NCBI RefSeq assembly: GCF_018413465.1 | Contig: NZ_JAHCDK010000001.1 | Location: 310,001 to 374,000, forward strand | DNA: 64,000 nucleotides | DNA from: Flavobacterium sp. CYK-55 | Lineage (GTDB): Bacteria > Bacteroidota > Bacteroidia > Flavobacteriales > Flavobacteriaceae | Reading direction: 5' to 3' | Part shown: piece after piece, positions 16,850-25,521 of the stretch | How positions within the stretch are numbered: position 1 is the first letter of the stretch | Layout: each line of letters opens with the position of its first letter | The notes under the pieces: model-generated | Databases searched by the model: none | What the model saw: the letters and a program-made list of their open reading frames with translations, nothing else | Told to the model about the DNA's origin: nothing | Position numbers and translations under genes: made by a program

Positions 16850-17503
16850 TTGAAAAAAATTCTACTTCTTCTGATCCTGGTTCCTTTTTCTGTTTTTGCC
16901 AATTTCTATGACGGAACGGTTAATTTCAATGACGGAACTTCAAAAACGGGTTTGATCGAACTGCCTGAAAACCCTGGCGTACAGTCGCTGAAATTCAAAA
17001 CCGATATCAAAGCCAAACCCGAAAGCTTTAGCATTAACGATGTCAAAGGATTTGAAATTACCGAAAAAGATGCGGAACCCATTAAATATGTTGCCATGCA
17101 TATTGCCAAAGGCGCCTTTTTTGGCCCCGGAGAACCCAAAGTCGACAAGAAAAAGTCATGGCTCAGCATTGTGAAACAAGGCAAGATAACGCTGTACGCG
17201 GCTTATGTAAGTTCCAAACCAGGAATGACAATGGGTTCTGCAAGAGCATCGGGTTGGGCCGCCGAAACCTTCTTCTATCTCGGAAGGCCCGATAAAGAAT
17301 ATGCAACACTCTTTTGGCTGTACATGGAAGGCAGCGGCGGTGTTTTTGCCATCAATAATTATAAAGTGATCAAGCGATTGACCAAAACCCATTTTGAAAA
17401 TAATTGCCCTGCATTGGAAAGTTTTATCGACATCGATGATTTCAGAAAGAATGGCATTTCAAGAATCGTAGATTTATACGACGAACACTGCGGCAAAAAT
17501 TAA
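16850..17503 (+). CDS. Secreted hypothetical protein, 217 aa
   Basis: I do not recognise the family. The best start is the TTG at 16850, which gives a clean signal peptide (KKILLLLILVPFSVFA, cleavage before NFYDG); the upstream GTG at 16796 lies inside the ahcY terminator. The mature part is beta-rich at first (YDGTVNFNDGTSKTGLIEL). It then carries a YFxGRPDKEY-like stretch and a C-terminal acidic region with FIDIDDFRKNGISRIVDLY. There is no sorting domain or lipobox, so it is probably periplasmic. A GH85 glycosidase follows 31 bases downstream and may share the transcript. Confidence 0.75.
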   Translation: MKKILLLLILVPFSVFANFYDGTVNFNDGTSKTGLIELPENPGVQSLKFKTDIKAKPESFSINDVKGFEITEKDAEPIKYVAMHIAKGAFFGPGEPKVDKKKSWLSIVKQGKITLYAAYVSSKPGMTMGSARASGWAAETFFYLGRPDKEYATLFWLYMEGSGGVFAINNYKVIKRLTKTHFENNCPALESFIDIDDFRKNGISRIVDLYDEHCGKN

Positions 17504-17534
17504 TAGCATTTCCTTATTACTAACAACACACAAC

Positions 17535-19577
17535 ATGAATACTTTGAAGAAAAATACATTATTCCTTTTACTGTTGGCCGGCATGCATTCCCATGCACAG
17601 ATCATCAACAGCGCGCCATACATCCTAACGGTAGACGAGGCCAAACAATGGACACAAACCGGACCGACCGCATCCACTGATTTAATAGCCGCGGTTGCGC
17701 TTGCCCCTCGATTTACCGACGCCAGCACGCAATTCAATCCGGCCTTGACCCATCAGATGAAAATTGCTTATCTACCCGACGGCATGAACAATTTTGGCAA
17801 TTACTTTGGCGAACAAAGTCAATTTAATCTATACAATTTTACGCATTGGCAATACATTGACAAACTCGTTTGGTTTGGTGGAACTGCCTCGCAAACCCTT
17901 CAGCTTCCCTCCTCGCCTTGGGTCAATGCGGCCCACAGAAATGGTGTAAAGGTTTTTGGAAATGTGTTTTTTGCGCCCACTGCTTTTGGCGGATCAACCA
18001 CAACCTTAACCAATTTTCTCGAACAAGATGGCTCGGGAAATTTTATCATCCTGCCTAAAATGATTGATATGATGCAATACTACGGTTTTGACGGTTGGTT
18101 CATCAACGAAGAAACTGCTACCAATGCTACGACCGCTTTGCTCATGCGCGATTTTGTCAAAGCATTGACCGCAGCCGCTGAAGCCGTCGGAAAAGAAGTC
18201 ATGTGGTATGACGCCATGCGACTCACTGGAGCCGTAGGTTGGCAAAACCGACTCAATGCCAACAACAGCCCGCTCGTGCAAGACGATGCTGACGGCGATA
18301 CTGCCAATGGTTTTGAAAGCCGCGTAAGCAGCAGTATTTTTATCAACTTTTTCTGGAGTGGTGCCACCTTACCTGCCACCTCAAGAGCTCGTGCCGCTAC
18401 TATTGGCCGTTCAGAGTTTGATGTCTTTACCGGAGCCGACATCTGGCCCGGACGCAATCAAGGTGATTTTGAAACAAGCGGCAACATCTTTATGAGCAAC
18501 TTACACCAAACCGATGGCACGACACCGGTTACTTCACTCGGATTGTTTGCGCCCAACTGTGTGTACAACAATTCTACCTATACCAACTTCAACAATGACC
18601 CGAATGATTATGCAACGTTTTACAATGCCGAGAACCATTTGTTTTCTGGCGACGACAATAATCCGGCAACCGTTGATGCCTCGGGTTTTAAAGGATTATG
18701 CAATTGGATTCCTGAAAGTACCGTGATAGGTTCAGACCAATTTAGCACTAACTTTTCAACCGGACACGGAACCAAAAAGTTCTCTCTAGGAAATCAAATC
18801 AGCGCAAACAGTTGGCACGATATGAACCAACAAAACATTTTGCCTACTTGGCAATGGGCGTTTTCAGAAAACAATTTGCTATCAGCGCGCTGGGATTTTG
18901 ACGATGCTTTTGCCGGAGGTAATTCAATCAAAATTTCCGGAAATCTGCCGGCCAATCATCCGGTTGATTTGATGCTTTATAAAGTAAGTTTAGACGGAAC
19001 CGGCGGCATGGATCCGTTTGTTTTCAGTTCAAGAGTTGCTTACAAAAATGCTTCACCGGAGGCCAATTTAAAGTTGATCGTTGTCTTTGCAGATGAGCCC
19101 AATACCAGATACGCTTTTCCGATACTAGAAAGTTTTGACCTGTTTAACGGCTGGAAATTCAGCGATGTTGACTTGGCACCCAATTCTGATTTTTACTCCA
19201 GAAAAATGATTGCCGTTGGTTTGCGATTTGAATCTGAAAGTGCCATTTCTGATTTAAATGTCCATTTCGGAAGTCTTGAAATCAACGGATTTGTTTTGTT
19301 GGCCAATGCGCAAAATGTCAAAAACAATCACTTCGTAACCCTGAGCTATCCTGAAAAACAAAACAGTGTTTTATTTAACATTTCCTGGCCCAACGCAAAA
19401 CAAATAGATTATACCGTGAGCGACTTACAAGGAAAAATCATCCGACAAAACAACATTGCGCTCAATGGCTCTACCAACTATACTTTTCAAACCACTGATT
19501 TGGCTGCCGGCATATACATCGTAAAGTTCAAAGACCAAAACAATCAAACCGAAACCCGCAAGATGATTATCAAATAA
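17535..19577 (+). CDS. Secreted endo-beta-N-acetylglucosaminidase (GH85) with T9SS sorting domain
   Basis: GH85 enzymes cut the chitobiose core of N-linked glycans. The 680-residue protein has a signal peptide ending GMHSHAQ. The GH85 barrel includes MKIAYLPDGMNN, NFTHWQYIDKLVWFGG, HRNGVKVFGNVFF and the active-site strand YYGFDGWFINEET. N191 and E193 of that strand fit the N-x-E pair that orients the substrate acetamide and donates the proton. A beta-sandwich region follows (about 430-590). The type A T9SS domain closes the protein (DLAAGIYIVKF, ending MIIK). This suggests release of glycans from glycoproteins at the cell surface. A terminator follows. Confidence 0.92.
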   Translation: MNTLKKNTLFLLLLAGMHSHAQIINSAPYILTVDEAKQWTQTGPTASTDLIAAVALAPRFTDASTQFNPALTHQMKIAYLPDGMNNFGNYFGEQSQFNLYNFTHWQYIDKLVWFGGTASQTLQLPSSPWVNAAHRNGVKVFGNVFFAPTAFGGSTTTLTNFLEQDGSGNFIILPKMIDMMQYYGFDGWFINEETATNATTALLMRDFVKALTAAAEAVGKEVMWYDAMRLTGAVGWQNRLNANNSPLVQDDADGDTANGFESRVSSSIFINFFWSGATLPATSRARAATIGRSEFDVFTGADIWPGRNQGDFETSGNIFMSNLHQTDGTTPVTSLGLFAPNCVYNNSTYTNFNNDPNDYATFYNAENHLFSGDDNNPATVDASGFKGLCNWIPESTVIGSDQFSTNFSTGHGTKKFSLGNQISANSWHDMNQQNILPTWQWAFSENNLLSARWDFDDAFAGGNSIKISGNLPANHPVDLMLYKVSLDGTGGMDPFVFSSRVAYKNASPEANLKLIVVFADEPNTRYAFPILESFDLFNGWKFSDVDLAPNSDFYSRKMIAVGLRFESESAISDLNVHFGSLEINGFVLLANAQNVKNNHFVTLSYPEKQNSVLFNISWPNAKQIDYTVSDLQGKIIRQNNIALNGSTNYTFQTTDLAAGIYIVKFKDQNNQTETRKMIIK

Positions 19578-19595
19578 AAACTTCATACCAAACAA

Positions 19596-19627
19596 AAAGC
19601 CCGACTCAATGAATCGGGCTTTTTTTA
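19596..19627 (+). terminator. Rho-independent terminator of the GH85 gene
   Basis: AAAGCCCGA (19596-19604) pairs with TCGGGCTTT (19614-19622), followed by T residues. Confidence 0.85.
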
Positions 19628-19673
19628 TGAGATAAAATCTAGTTCTTAAGCTTCAAATGATTTGATATTAAGA

Positions 19674-19720
19674 GGAGGAAGCCCGGTGGGCTTCAGGTAT
19701 ACAAGCTTTAGCTTGTCTAC
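19674..19720. repeat. REP-like pair of hairpins abutting rpmA
   Basis: On the plus strand GGAG precedes a hairpin of GAAGCCC (19678-19684) and GGGCTTC (19688-19694). A second hairpin, ACAAGCT (19701-19707) with AGCTTGT (19710-19716), is followed by CTAC, which reads GTAG before the hairpin on the minus strand. Two inward-facing palindromes each preceded by GGAG or GTAG are the layout of REP/BIME elements. The CTAC overlaps the rpmA stop codon. Confidence 0.6.
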
Positions 19721-19977
19721 GCCTCAAAAGGAAGTATAGAAACGTATGATTTGTTATCAGCTTTTTTCTGGAACTTCACAATTCCGTCTACTTTTGCATG
19801 CAAAGTGTGATCTTTGCTGATGTAAACGTTTTCACCCGGATTGTGTTTAGAACCTCTTTGTCTTACGATAATGTTCCCTGCAATAGCAGCTTGACCTCCA
19901 AAAATCTTAACACCTAAACGTTTCGATTCTGATTCTCTACCATTCTTAGAACTACCGACACCTTTCTTGTGAGCCAT
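19717..19977 (-). CDS. rpmA: 50S ribosomal protein L27
   Basis: L27 is a large-subunit protein whose N-terminus reaches the peptidyl transferase centre. The 86-residue sequence starts [20 protein letters not shown], then [21 protein letters not shown] and [17 protein letters not shown], and ends in SILPFEA. Unlike the L27 of many Firmicutes it needs no N-terminal processing. It forms an operon with rplU 23 bases upstream. Its TAG stop codon lies in the terminal GTAG of a REP-like element. Confidence 0.99.
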   Translation of the reverse strand: MAHKKGVGSSKNGRESESKRLGVKIFGGQAAIAGNIIVRQRGSKHNPGENVYISKDHTLHAKVDGIVKFQKKADNKSYVSILPFEA

Positions 19978-20000
19978 GACGTATTAGTTTTTAATGTTAA

Positions 20001-20366
20001 TTATTCTTCAGTTGTTGCTTCTGCTTTTTTAGGAGCTGCTTTCTTTTTAGCGCCTGAAGCATTGATGCCTTCAATTACGATTTGAGTAAGAGACTGTCTG
20101 TGACCGTTTTTCTTTTTGTACCCTTTTCTTCTTTTCTTTTTGAAAACAATTACTTTGTCTCCTTTTAAGTGTTGTAACACTTTGGCTTCAACTGAAGCTC
20201 CTTCTATAGCCGGGGCGCCTAAAGTAACGTTTCCGTTATCGTCCAACAAAAGAACTTTATCAAAAGAAACTTTTGATCCTTCTTCGCTAGCCAAACGGTG
20301 AACATACACCTTTAAGTCTTTGCTTACTTTGAATTGTTGCCCTGCTATCTCTACGATTGCATACAT
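20001..20366 (-). CDS. rplU: 50S ribosomal protein L21
   Basis: L21 binds 23S rRNA in the large subunit. The 121-residue protein starts MYAIVEIAGQQFKVSKD. It has the KVIVFKKKRRKGYKKKNGHRQ rRNA-binding segment in its second half and a QIVIEGI strand. After that comes a Lys/Ala/Glu tail of about 15 residues (KKKAAPKKAEATTEE) that goes beyond the usual length of about 103. The tail is common in Bacteroidota. The promoter is well defined: TATATTTG at 20399-20406 with TTG at 20426-20428 on the minus strand. Confidence 0.99.
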   Translation of the reverse strand: MYAIVEIAGQQFKVSKDLKVYVHRLASEEGSKVSFDKVLLLDDNGNVTLGAPAIEGASVEAKVLQHLKGDKVIVFKKKRRKGYKKKNGHRQSLTQIVIEGINASGAKKKAAPKKAEATTEE

Positions 20367-20398
20367 AACAATGAATTTAGTTGTTTATAAAATGGACG

Positions 20399-20428
20399 CA
20401 AATATACAGCTAAAATTGACACCTACAA
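20399..20428 (-). promoter_or_regulatory. Promoter of rplU-rpmA
   Basis: On the minus strand TTG (20426-20428) and TATATTTG (20399-20406) are separated by 19 bases, a full match to the Bacteroidota promoter. It lies about 33 bases upstream of the rplU start. Confidence 0.75.
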
Positions 20429-20496
20429 CAACTTGCGCAAAAAAAATCAAGTTATTCAAAACCAACAACCCTAGCTGGCTTTTATCGTGGTTTTTT

Positions 20497-20618
20497 AGGG
20501 CGTGCCGGCGTACAAGTTTTTTCTATTCATCAACTCTGTGCTGCGCCGTCGCGCTGTACGTTCCAATCTTTTGCGCTTTAAAAAGACACAAAAGGATTTC
20601 CACTGTCATCGCTCACGC
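20497..20618 (+). repeat. Palindromic repeat (AGGGCGTG...CTCACGC type), intergenic copy
   Basis: This 122-base element lies in the 348-base gap between rplU and the M16 gene. It opens AGGGCGTGCCGGCG and closes CACTGTCATCGCTCACGC. Inside, ATCTTTTGCG and the ACAAAAGGAT stretch can pair around a short loop. Its ends match those of the repeat embedded in the TonB receptor gene. Two apparent ORFs across it are not real genes. The rest of the gap holds the rplU promoter and a -7 element for the M16 gene. Confidence 0.7.
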
Positions 20619-20653
20619 AAATCCGTAACGCAGAAAACTTCAACTAAAAATGC

Positions 20654-20661
20654 TACATTTG
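20654..20661 (+). promoter_or_regulatory. -7 element of the M16 peptidase operon
   Basis: TACATTTG matches TAnnTTTG and lies 53 bases upstream of the first M16 gene. Confidence 0.5.
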
Positions 20662-20714
20662 GCGTAACACAATCTTATGCAAAGCAGACTAAAATCTGAA
20701 AAAATGAAATTTAT

Positions 20715-22028
20715 ATGAGAAAAACTTGTTTCATTGGCTGCTTACTGACTATTTTGAGCAGCAACTTATTCGCCCAAAAAATTGAATTTCAAGAATACAC
20801 CCTTGACAACGGCTTGCATGTCATTCTGCATCAAGACAAAACCGCTCCGGTCATTACAACCTCTGTGATGTATCATGTCGGCACCAAAAATGAAAATCCC
20901 AACCGCACCGGATTTGCCCATTTCTTTGAGCATTTGCTTTTTGAAGGCACCACCAACATCCCCAAAGGCGAATGGATGAAAATTGTTTCGGGCAACGGCG
21001 GCTACAACAACGCCAATACTTCGGTAGACAGAACCTATTATTATGAAGTGTTTCCATCCAACAATCTTGAACTCGCTTTGTGGATGGAAGCCGACCGACT
21101 CAGACAACCCGTCATCAACCAAGTGGGCGTTGACACCCAAAAAGAAGTGGTCAAAGAAGAAAAACGCCTCAAAATGGACAACCAACCCTACGGAAGTTTA
21201 CTGGCTGAAGTGCGCAAATACTTGTTTACCAAGCATCCGTATCGCTGGAATATTGATGGCTCAATGGAACATATTGACGCCGCCACATTGGCTGATTTTC
21301 AAGCGTTCAACAAAAAATTCTACGTACCCAACAATGCAGTCTTGGTCGTAGCCGGAAATTTTGAAACCCAACAAGCTGTTGATTGGATCAAAAAGTACTT
21401 TGGCCCAATCAAAAAATCAGCCGACCCAGAGAAAATCAACGCAACCGAAGATCCGATTACCCAAACCATTCAAGCAAAATATGAAGACCCGAATATTCAG
21501 ATTCCGGCCATTGTGGTAGGTTACCGCATTCCGTCGATGAAAACCCGCGAAGCTCGAGTTCTTGACTTGATTGCTGCTATTTTAAGCGACGGAAAAAGTT
21601 CACGTTTGTACAAGAAAATTGTCGATGAGAAAAAAATGGCTTTGCAAATTGGTGCTTTCCCGGTGAGCCAGGAAGATTACGGCATGTATGTAATTTACGG
21701 ATTGCCGATGGGCAACAACCCAACCGAAAGCATTTTGGCCGAAATTGACCAAGAAATTCTCAAACTACAAACCGAACTCATCTCAGAACGCGATTATCAA
21801 AAACTGCAAAACGCCATTGACACCGATTTTGTGAGCCGAAATTCAGGCGTGGAGAAAATTGCCGAGAACTTAGCCAAATATTATATGTTGTTTGGCGATG
21901 TGAATTTGGTGAATACTGAAGCCAACATCTATCGATCGATCACGCGTGAAGAAATTCGCGAAGCGGCCAAAAAATACCTCAACGCCAACCAACGTTTGTT
22001 GTTGAATTATATTCCAAAATCAAATTAA
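20715..22028 (+). CDS. M16 family zinc peptidase, catalytic subunit
   Basis: The 437-residue protein is an M16B (mitochondrial processing peptidase-like) zinc protease with a signal peptide ending SSNLFAQ, so it acts in the periplasm. The inverted zinc motif HFFEH (69-73) lies in TGFAHFFEHLLFEGT, and the distal Glu ligand is in the KEVVKEEKRLKMDN helix. The inactive C-terminal half has the SSRLYKKIVDEKKMALQI block. The next gene encodes a second M16 subunit without the zinc motif 10 bases downstream, so the two probably form a heterodimer, as is usual for M16B pairs. Substrates are unknown. Confidence 0.95.
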   Translation: MRKTCFIGCLLTILSSNLFAQKIEFQEYTLDNGLHVILHQDKTAPVITTSVMYHVGTKNENPNRTGFAHFFEHLLFEGTTNIPKGEWMKIVSGNGGYNNANTSVDRTYYYEVFPSNNLELALWMEADRLRQPVINQVGVDTQKEVVKEEKRLKMDNQPYGSLLAEVRKYLFTKHPYRWNIDGSMEHIDAATLADFQAFNKKFYVPNNAVLVVAGNFETQQAVDWIKKYFGPIKKSADPEKINATEDPITQTIQAKYEDPNIQIPAIVVGYRIPSMKTREARVLDLIAAILSDGKSSRLYKKIVDEKKMALQIGAFPVSQEDYGMYVIYGLPMGNNPTESILAEIDQEILKLQTELISERDYQKLQNAIDTDFVSRNSGVEKIAENLAKYYMLFGDVNLVNTEANIYRSITREEIREAAKKYLNANQRLLLNYIPKSN

Positions 22029-22038
22029 TACAAGATTG

Positions 22039-24075
22039 ATGAAAAGATATTTAGCCTTTACCCTATTTTGTTTGAGCTTAACGCTGCAAGCACAAATTAT
22101 TCCGATGCCCAAACCGGGTCCTGCCCCGACAGTCAATATCGGAAAACCACAAACTTTTGAACTCGGCAACGGACTCAAGGTTTTGGTGGTTGAAAATCAT
22201 AAACTCCCGCGCGTTTCATTTAACCTCACCATAGACAATCCGCCTTATGCTGAGGCTCCTAAAAAAGGAGTCGCCGATTTAACAGGCGTTCTTTTGGGCA
22301 GCGGATTTGAAAAAACCACCAAAGATACCTTTAATGAAGAAGTTGATTTTTTGGGCGCTTCGGTTAATTTTAGCAGTGATGGAGCTTACGCCAGCGGGCT
22401 TTCAAAATACAGCAAACGCATTCTAGAACTCATGTCTCAAGGCGCTTTGCACACCGTTTTTAACCAAGTTGAATTTGACAAAGAAAAAGCCAAAATGCTT
22501 GAAAGCCTCAAGGCCGGAGAAAAAGATGTCTCAACCATTGCGCGTCGCGTAGAGAATGTTTTGTGCTACGGAAAAAACCATCCGTTTGGCGAATATGTTT
22601 CAGAAAATTCATTGAAAAGCATTACACTCGACGATGTGATTTTGAATTACAACACTTATTTTGTTCCTGAGAACGCTTATTTGGTTGTGATTGGTGATGT
22701 CAAATTTGACGAAATCAAAACTCAGATTGAAGAATTATTCGGCCCATGGCTCAAAGCAGCAGCACCCAACCTAAGCTATACTGACCCAAAAGATGTACAG
22801 TATGCACAAATTAATTTTGTCGATGTGCCCAATGCAGTTCAGTCAGAAATTTCGATTATGAATCTCAGCAGACTCAAAATGACTGATAGCGATTATTTTC
22901 CTGTCATGTTGACCAACTACATTTTGGGTGGCGGCAACGGACATCTCATGGACAACATTCGCGAAAAGCACGGCTGGACGTATGATGCCGGATCAAACAT
23001 TGGCGCACAAAAACACATAGGCCGATTTATTGCATATGCACAAGTGCGCAATGCCGTAACCGACAGCGCAGTAGTTGAAATGATGGGCGAAGTGAAACGC
23101 ATGCGCGCCGAAAAAGTTTCTGAAAAAGAGCTCAAAGATGCCAAAGCGAGTTTTATCGGGCAATTTGTCATGCAAACTGAAAAACCGCAGGCTATTGCGG
23201 GTTATGCGCTGCGCACCAGAACCCAGAATTTACCGGAAGATTTTTATGAAAATTACATTCGCAACATCAATGCAGTAACCGCTGAAGATATTTTGCGTGT
23301 AGCCAATCTTTACCTCAAACCCGAGAAAGCCAGAATCGTCATTGCCGGTAAAGGCGAAGAAATTATTCCGGGGTTAGAAAAGCTCAAAATTCCGATGTTT
23401 TATTTTGATAAATGGGGCGGAAACACAACCAAACCTGAATACAAACGCATAGTTCCAACTGAAGTCACCGCCAAATCTGTCCTAGAGAATTACCTTAAAA
23501 ACATTGGCGGACAAAAAGCAGTTTCTGAAGTCAAAACTTTAATTAGTGTTGCTTCAGGAACCATTCAAGGCGCTCCTGTAGAGCTAACTTCTAAAAGCAC
23601 TTCGTCAGGCAAAATGATGCGCGAGATGAAAGCCATGGGCATGTCAATGATGAAGCAAGTCATCAATGAAAAATCAGGCTATATCATACAGCAAGGCCAA
23701 CGCAAAGATTTAACACCAGACGAATTCAAAGAATACCAACAAGTGGCGCGTCCGTTTAATGAATTAGAATTGCTCACCAAACCGGGCGTAGTTTTGCAAG
23801 GATTAGAGAACTTTAACGGTACAGATGCTTATGTCATCAAAGACGGTAAAAATCTCAAATATTTTGATGCCCAAAACGGACTCAAAATAGCCGAAGCTTT
23901 AACGCTGAACGTGGGCGGAAAAGAAATCACCCAAACCATTTCGTTTGGCGATTACCGCGAAGTTAACGGGCTGAAGTTTCCATATGAAACGCGCATCAAC
24001 TTAGGTATAGAAATTCTATTGGTGACCACTGAAGTCAAAATCAACCAAAGCGTTTCTGACGAAGATTTCAAGTAA
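22039..24075 (+). CDS. M16 family non-catalytic subunit with extra C-terminal domain
   Basis: This is the partner of the preceding M16 peptidase. A signal peptide (ending SLTLQAQ) precedes two M16 domains to about residue 445. At the position of the HxxEH motif the sequence reads KKGVADLTGVLLGSG, so zinc ligands are missing and the subunit is probably inactive. The C-terminal region (about 470-678) is not part of M16. It resembles the LolA-like lipoprotein-sorting fold of Bacteroidota proteins (LENYLKNIGGQKAVSEVKTL, IQGAPVEL, FGDYREVNGLKFPYETRI). The ATG at 22039 is preferred over the adjacent TTG at 22036. Confidence 0.92.
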   Translation: MKRYLAFTLFCLSLTLQAQIIPMPKPGPAPTVNIGKPQTFELGNGLKVLVVENHKLPRVSFNLTIDNPPYAEAPKKGVADLTGVLLGSGFEKTTKDTFNEEVDFLGASVNFSSDGAYASGLSKYSKRILELMSQGALHTVFNQVEFDKEKAKMLESLKAGEKDVSTIARRVENVLCYGKNHPFGEYVSENSLKSITLDDVILNYNTYFVPENAYLVVIGDVKFDEIKTQIEELFGPWLKAAAPNLSYTDPKDVQYAQINFVDVPNAVQSEISIMNLSRLKMTDSDYFPVMLTNYILGGGNGHLMDNIREKHGWTYDAGSNIGAQKHIGRFIAYAQVRNAVTDSAVVEMMGEVKRMRAEKVSEKELKDAKASFIGQFVMQTEKPQAIAGYALRTRTQNLPEDFYENYIRNINAVTAEDILRVANLYLKPEKARIVIAGKGEEIIPGLEKLKIPMFYFDKWGGNTTKPEYKRIVPTEVTAKSVLENYLKNIGGQKAVSEVKTLISVASGTIQGAPVELTSKSTSSGKMMREMKAMGMSMMKQVINEKSGYIIQQGQRKDLTPDEFKEYQQVARPFNELELLTKPGVVLQGLENFNGTDAYVIKDGKNLKYFDAQNGLKIAEALTLNVGGKEITQTISFGDYREVNGLKFPYETRINLGIEILLVTTEVKINQSVSDEDFK

Positions 24076-24092
24076 AAACATCCGTCATAAAA

Positions 24093-24126
24093 AAATAAGG
24101 CTGTCTGAAAAGACGACCTTATTTTT
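24093..24126. terminator. Bidirectional terminator between M16 and EamA genes
   Basis: AAATAAGG (24093-24100) pairs with CCTTATTT (24117-24124), enclosing an inner GTCT/AGAC stem. A runs on one side and T runs on the other suit both converging genes. It overlaps the EamA stop codon. Confidence 0.8.
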
Positions 24127-24985
24127 TTCCGGTAAGATAAACGCCCAGCAAAATAATCGCCGCTCCTAAAAGCTGCAAGCTAGTGAGTGATTCACCGTAA
24201 AAAATACCCCAACCACAAGCCACAATCGGAATCAAATAAGTAACCTGAGTTGAGAAAACCGGTGAAGAAATCTGAATGAGTCGGTAAAACAAAATATTGG
24301 CGATCCCGGTTCCGAAAACACCCAAAAGCAGCACAAAAAAAGAAGCCTTAAGCGCTTGTGGTTGCGTTGCAATATCAAAATAACCCGTTACAATTAATAT
24401 GATGAGCGCAGGAAGTAGCATGATGGCAAAGTTTCCGGCGGTGATGGCTTTCGGGCTCAAATCAGAAAGATATTTCTTGACCAAATTCACATTGGTCGCA
24501 TAACACATCGTGGCTACAATCACAAAACCTGCAAACCAATAATTCTGACTCGGGTGACTCATGGCGCCGCTTAAAATAAGAATCAGCGTGCCCATTAACC
24601 CCACAATCAAACCAATCACCTGACTACGCTTTACACTGAGCCCGAAAAAAGCAGTGCCTAAAATCAACGCATTCACCGGCGTGAGCGAATTGAGAATTGA
24701 GGTTACAGAACTCGATATTTGCGTCTCAGCCAAAGCAAAAAAATAAGCCGGAATAAAATTGCCGAACAATCCTGCCAAAGCCACATACTTCCATTGATGA
24801 CGAGGAATTTCGGGCAGGTTTTTATAACTCATCGCCAACAAAAAAACGGCGGCACAAACAATTCTGAGCGAACCCAACTGAAAAGGATTGAGCGCATCTA
24901 AACCCAATTCAATCAAAATAAATGAACTGCCCCAAATGAGGGAGAGCACTAAAAGTAAGAACCATTTAAGTTGACGGGTTTCCAT
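24119..24985 (-). CDS. EamA family (drug/metabolite) transporter
   Basis: The 288-residue inner-membrane protein has about ten hydrophobic helices in two repeats of the EamA domain. Typical stretches are LIWGSSFILIELGLDALNPFQLGSLR in the first repeat, SSVTSILNSLTPVNALILG at its end, and a second repeat that ends YLIPIVACGWGIFYGESLTSLQLLGAAIILLGVYLTGKK. Members export metabolites or amino acids; the substrate here is unknown. It is monocistronic and shares a bidirectional terminator with the M16 operon. Confidence 0.93.
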   Translation of the reverse strand: METRQLKWFLLLVLSLIWGSSFILIELGLDALNPFQLGSLRIVCAAVFLLAMSYKNLPEIPRHQWKYVALAGLFGNFIPAYFFALAETQISSSVTSILNSLTPVNALILGTAFFGLSVKRSQVIGLIVGLMGTLILILSGAMSHPSQNYWFAGFVIVATMCYATNVNLVKKYLSDLSPKAITAGNFAIMLLPALIILIVTGYFDIATQPQALKASFFVLLLGVFGTGIANILFYRLIQISSPVFSTQVTYLIPIVACGWGIFYGESLTSLQLLGAAIILLGVYLTGKK

Positions 24986-25025
24986 AGTGATGAATTTGAG
25001 TTCAAATTTGTAATAATTTTATGAA

Positions 25026-25053
25026 TTGACCCTGAGAAAAATAATTATTTTTG
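25026..25053 (+). promoter_or_regulatory. Promoter of the HMA lipoprotein gene
   Basis: TTG (25026-25028), a 17-base spacer and TATTTTTG (25046-25053) form a good Bacteroidota promoter 48 bases upstream of the ATG. Confidence 0.65.
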
Positions 25054-25100
25054 TTGCGGATTCTTCAGATGATGCATCCCTCTAACTAATACCTCATCTC

Positions 25101-25469
25101 ATGAACTTATCAAAAATTTTCGCAGTTGCCTCTTGTTGCGGATTCATCGCCACCGGTTGCAAACAAACGGCCAGCCCAGCGCCAGATCACGCTGTAGCAA
25201 AAGCAAAACACGCTATTAATCCTGAAAAATTACAAACCGCTACCTTTACCATTGAAGGCATGACTTGCGCCATTGGTTGCGCCAAAACTATTCAGGACGA
25301 ATTAACAGACTTAGACGGTGTTCAAAAAGCAACGGTTGATTTTGACAAAAAACTCGCTACCGTTAGCTTTGACAGTTCACTGCAAACACCAGAATCATTG
25401 ACCAAATTGGTAGAAGCTACCGCCGACGGAAAAACGTATAAAGTATCTAATATGGTGGCCGGAAAATAA
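25101..25469 (+). CDS. Heavy-metal-associated (HMA) domain lipoprotein
   Basis: The 122-residue product looks like a lipoprotein: the signal ends FIATGC with C20 as the lipidated residue. After a short linker comes a single HMA (ferredoxin-like) domain, residues 46-118. Its metal loop reads GMTCAIGCAK, with C56 and C60 three residues apart rather than the usual two (CxxC). The rest of the domain is normal (LDGVQKATVDFDKKLATVSFD). It may bind copper or another soft metal in the periplasm. It has its own promoter and terminator and no linked metal ATPase. Confidence 0.88.
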   Translation: MNLSKIFAVASCCGFIATGCKQTASPAPDHAVAKAKHAINPEKLQTATFTIEGMTCAIGCAKTIQDELTDLDGVQKATVDFDKKLATVSFDSSLQTPESLTKLVEATADGKTYKVSNMVAGK

Positions 25470-25491
25470 ATTCTGAACCATTACAAAAATT

Positions 25492-25521
25492 AAAGGAACC
25501 TTGCTCGGGTTCCTTTTTTAT
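25492..25521 (+). terminator. Terminator of the HMA gene, shared with gldD
   Basis: AAAGGAACC (25492-25500) pairs with GGTTCCTTT (25508-25516), followed by Ts. It reaches the gldD stop codon at 25518. Confidence 0.85.

Noticed and set aside
20320..20699. Two plus-strand ORFs between rplU and the M16 gene
   Set aside because: They cross the rplU promoter and the AGGGCGTG repeat, have no recognisable features and no codon bias.
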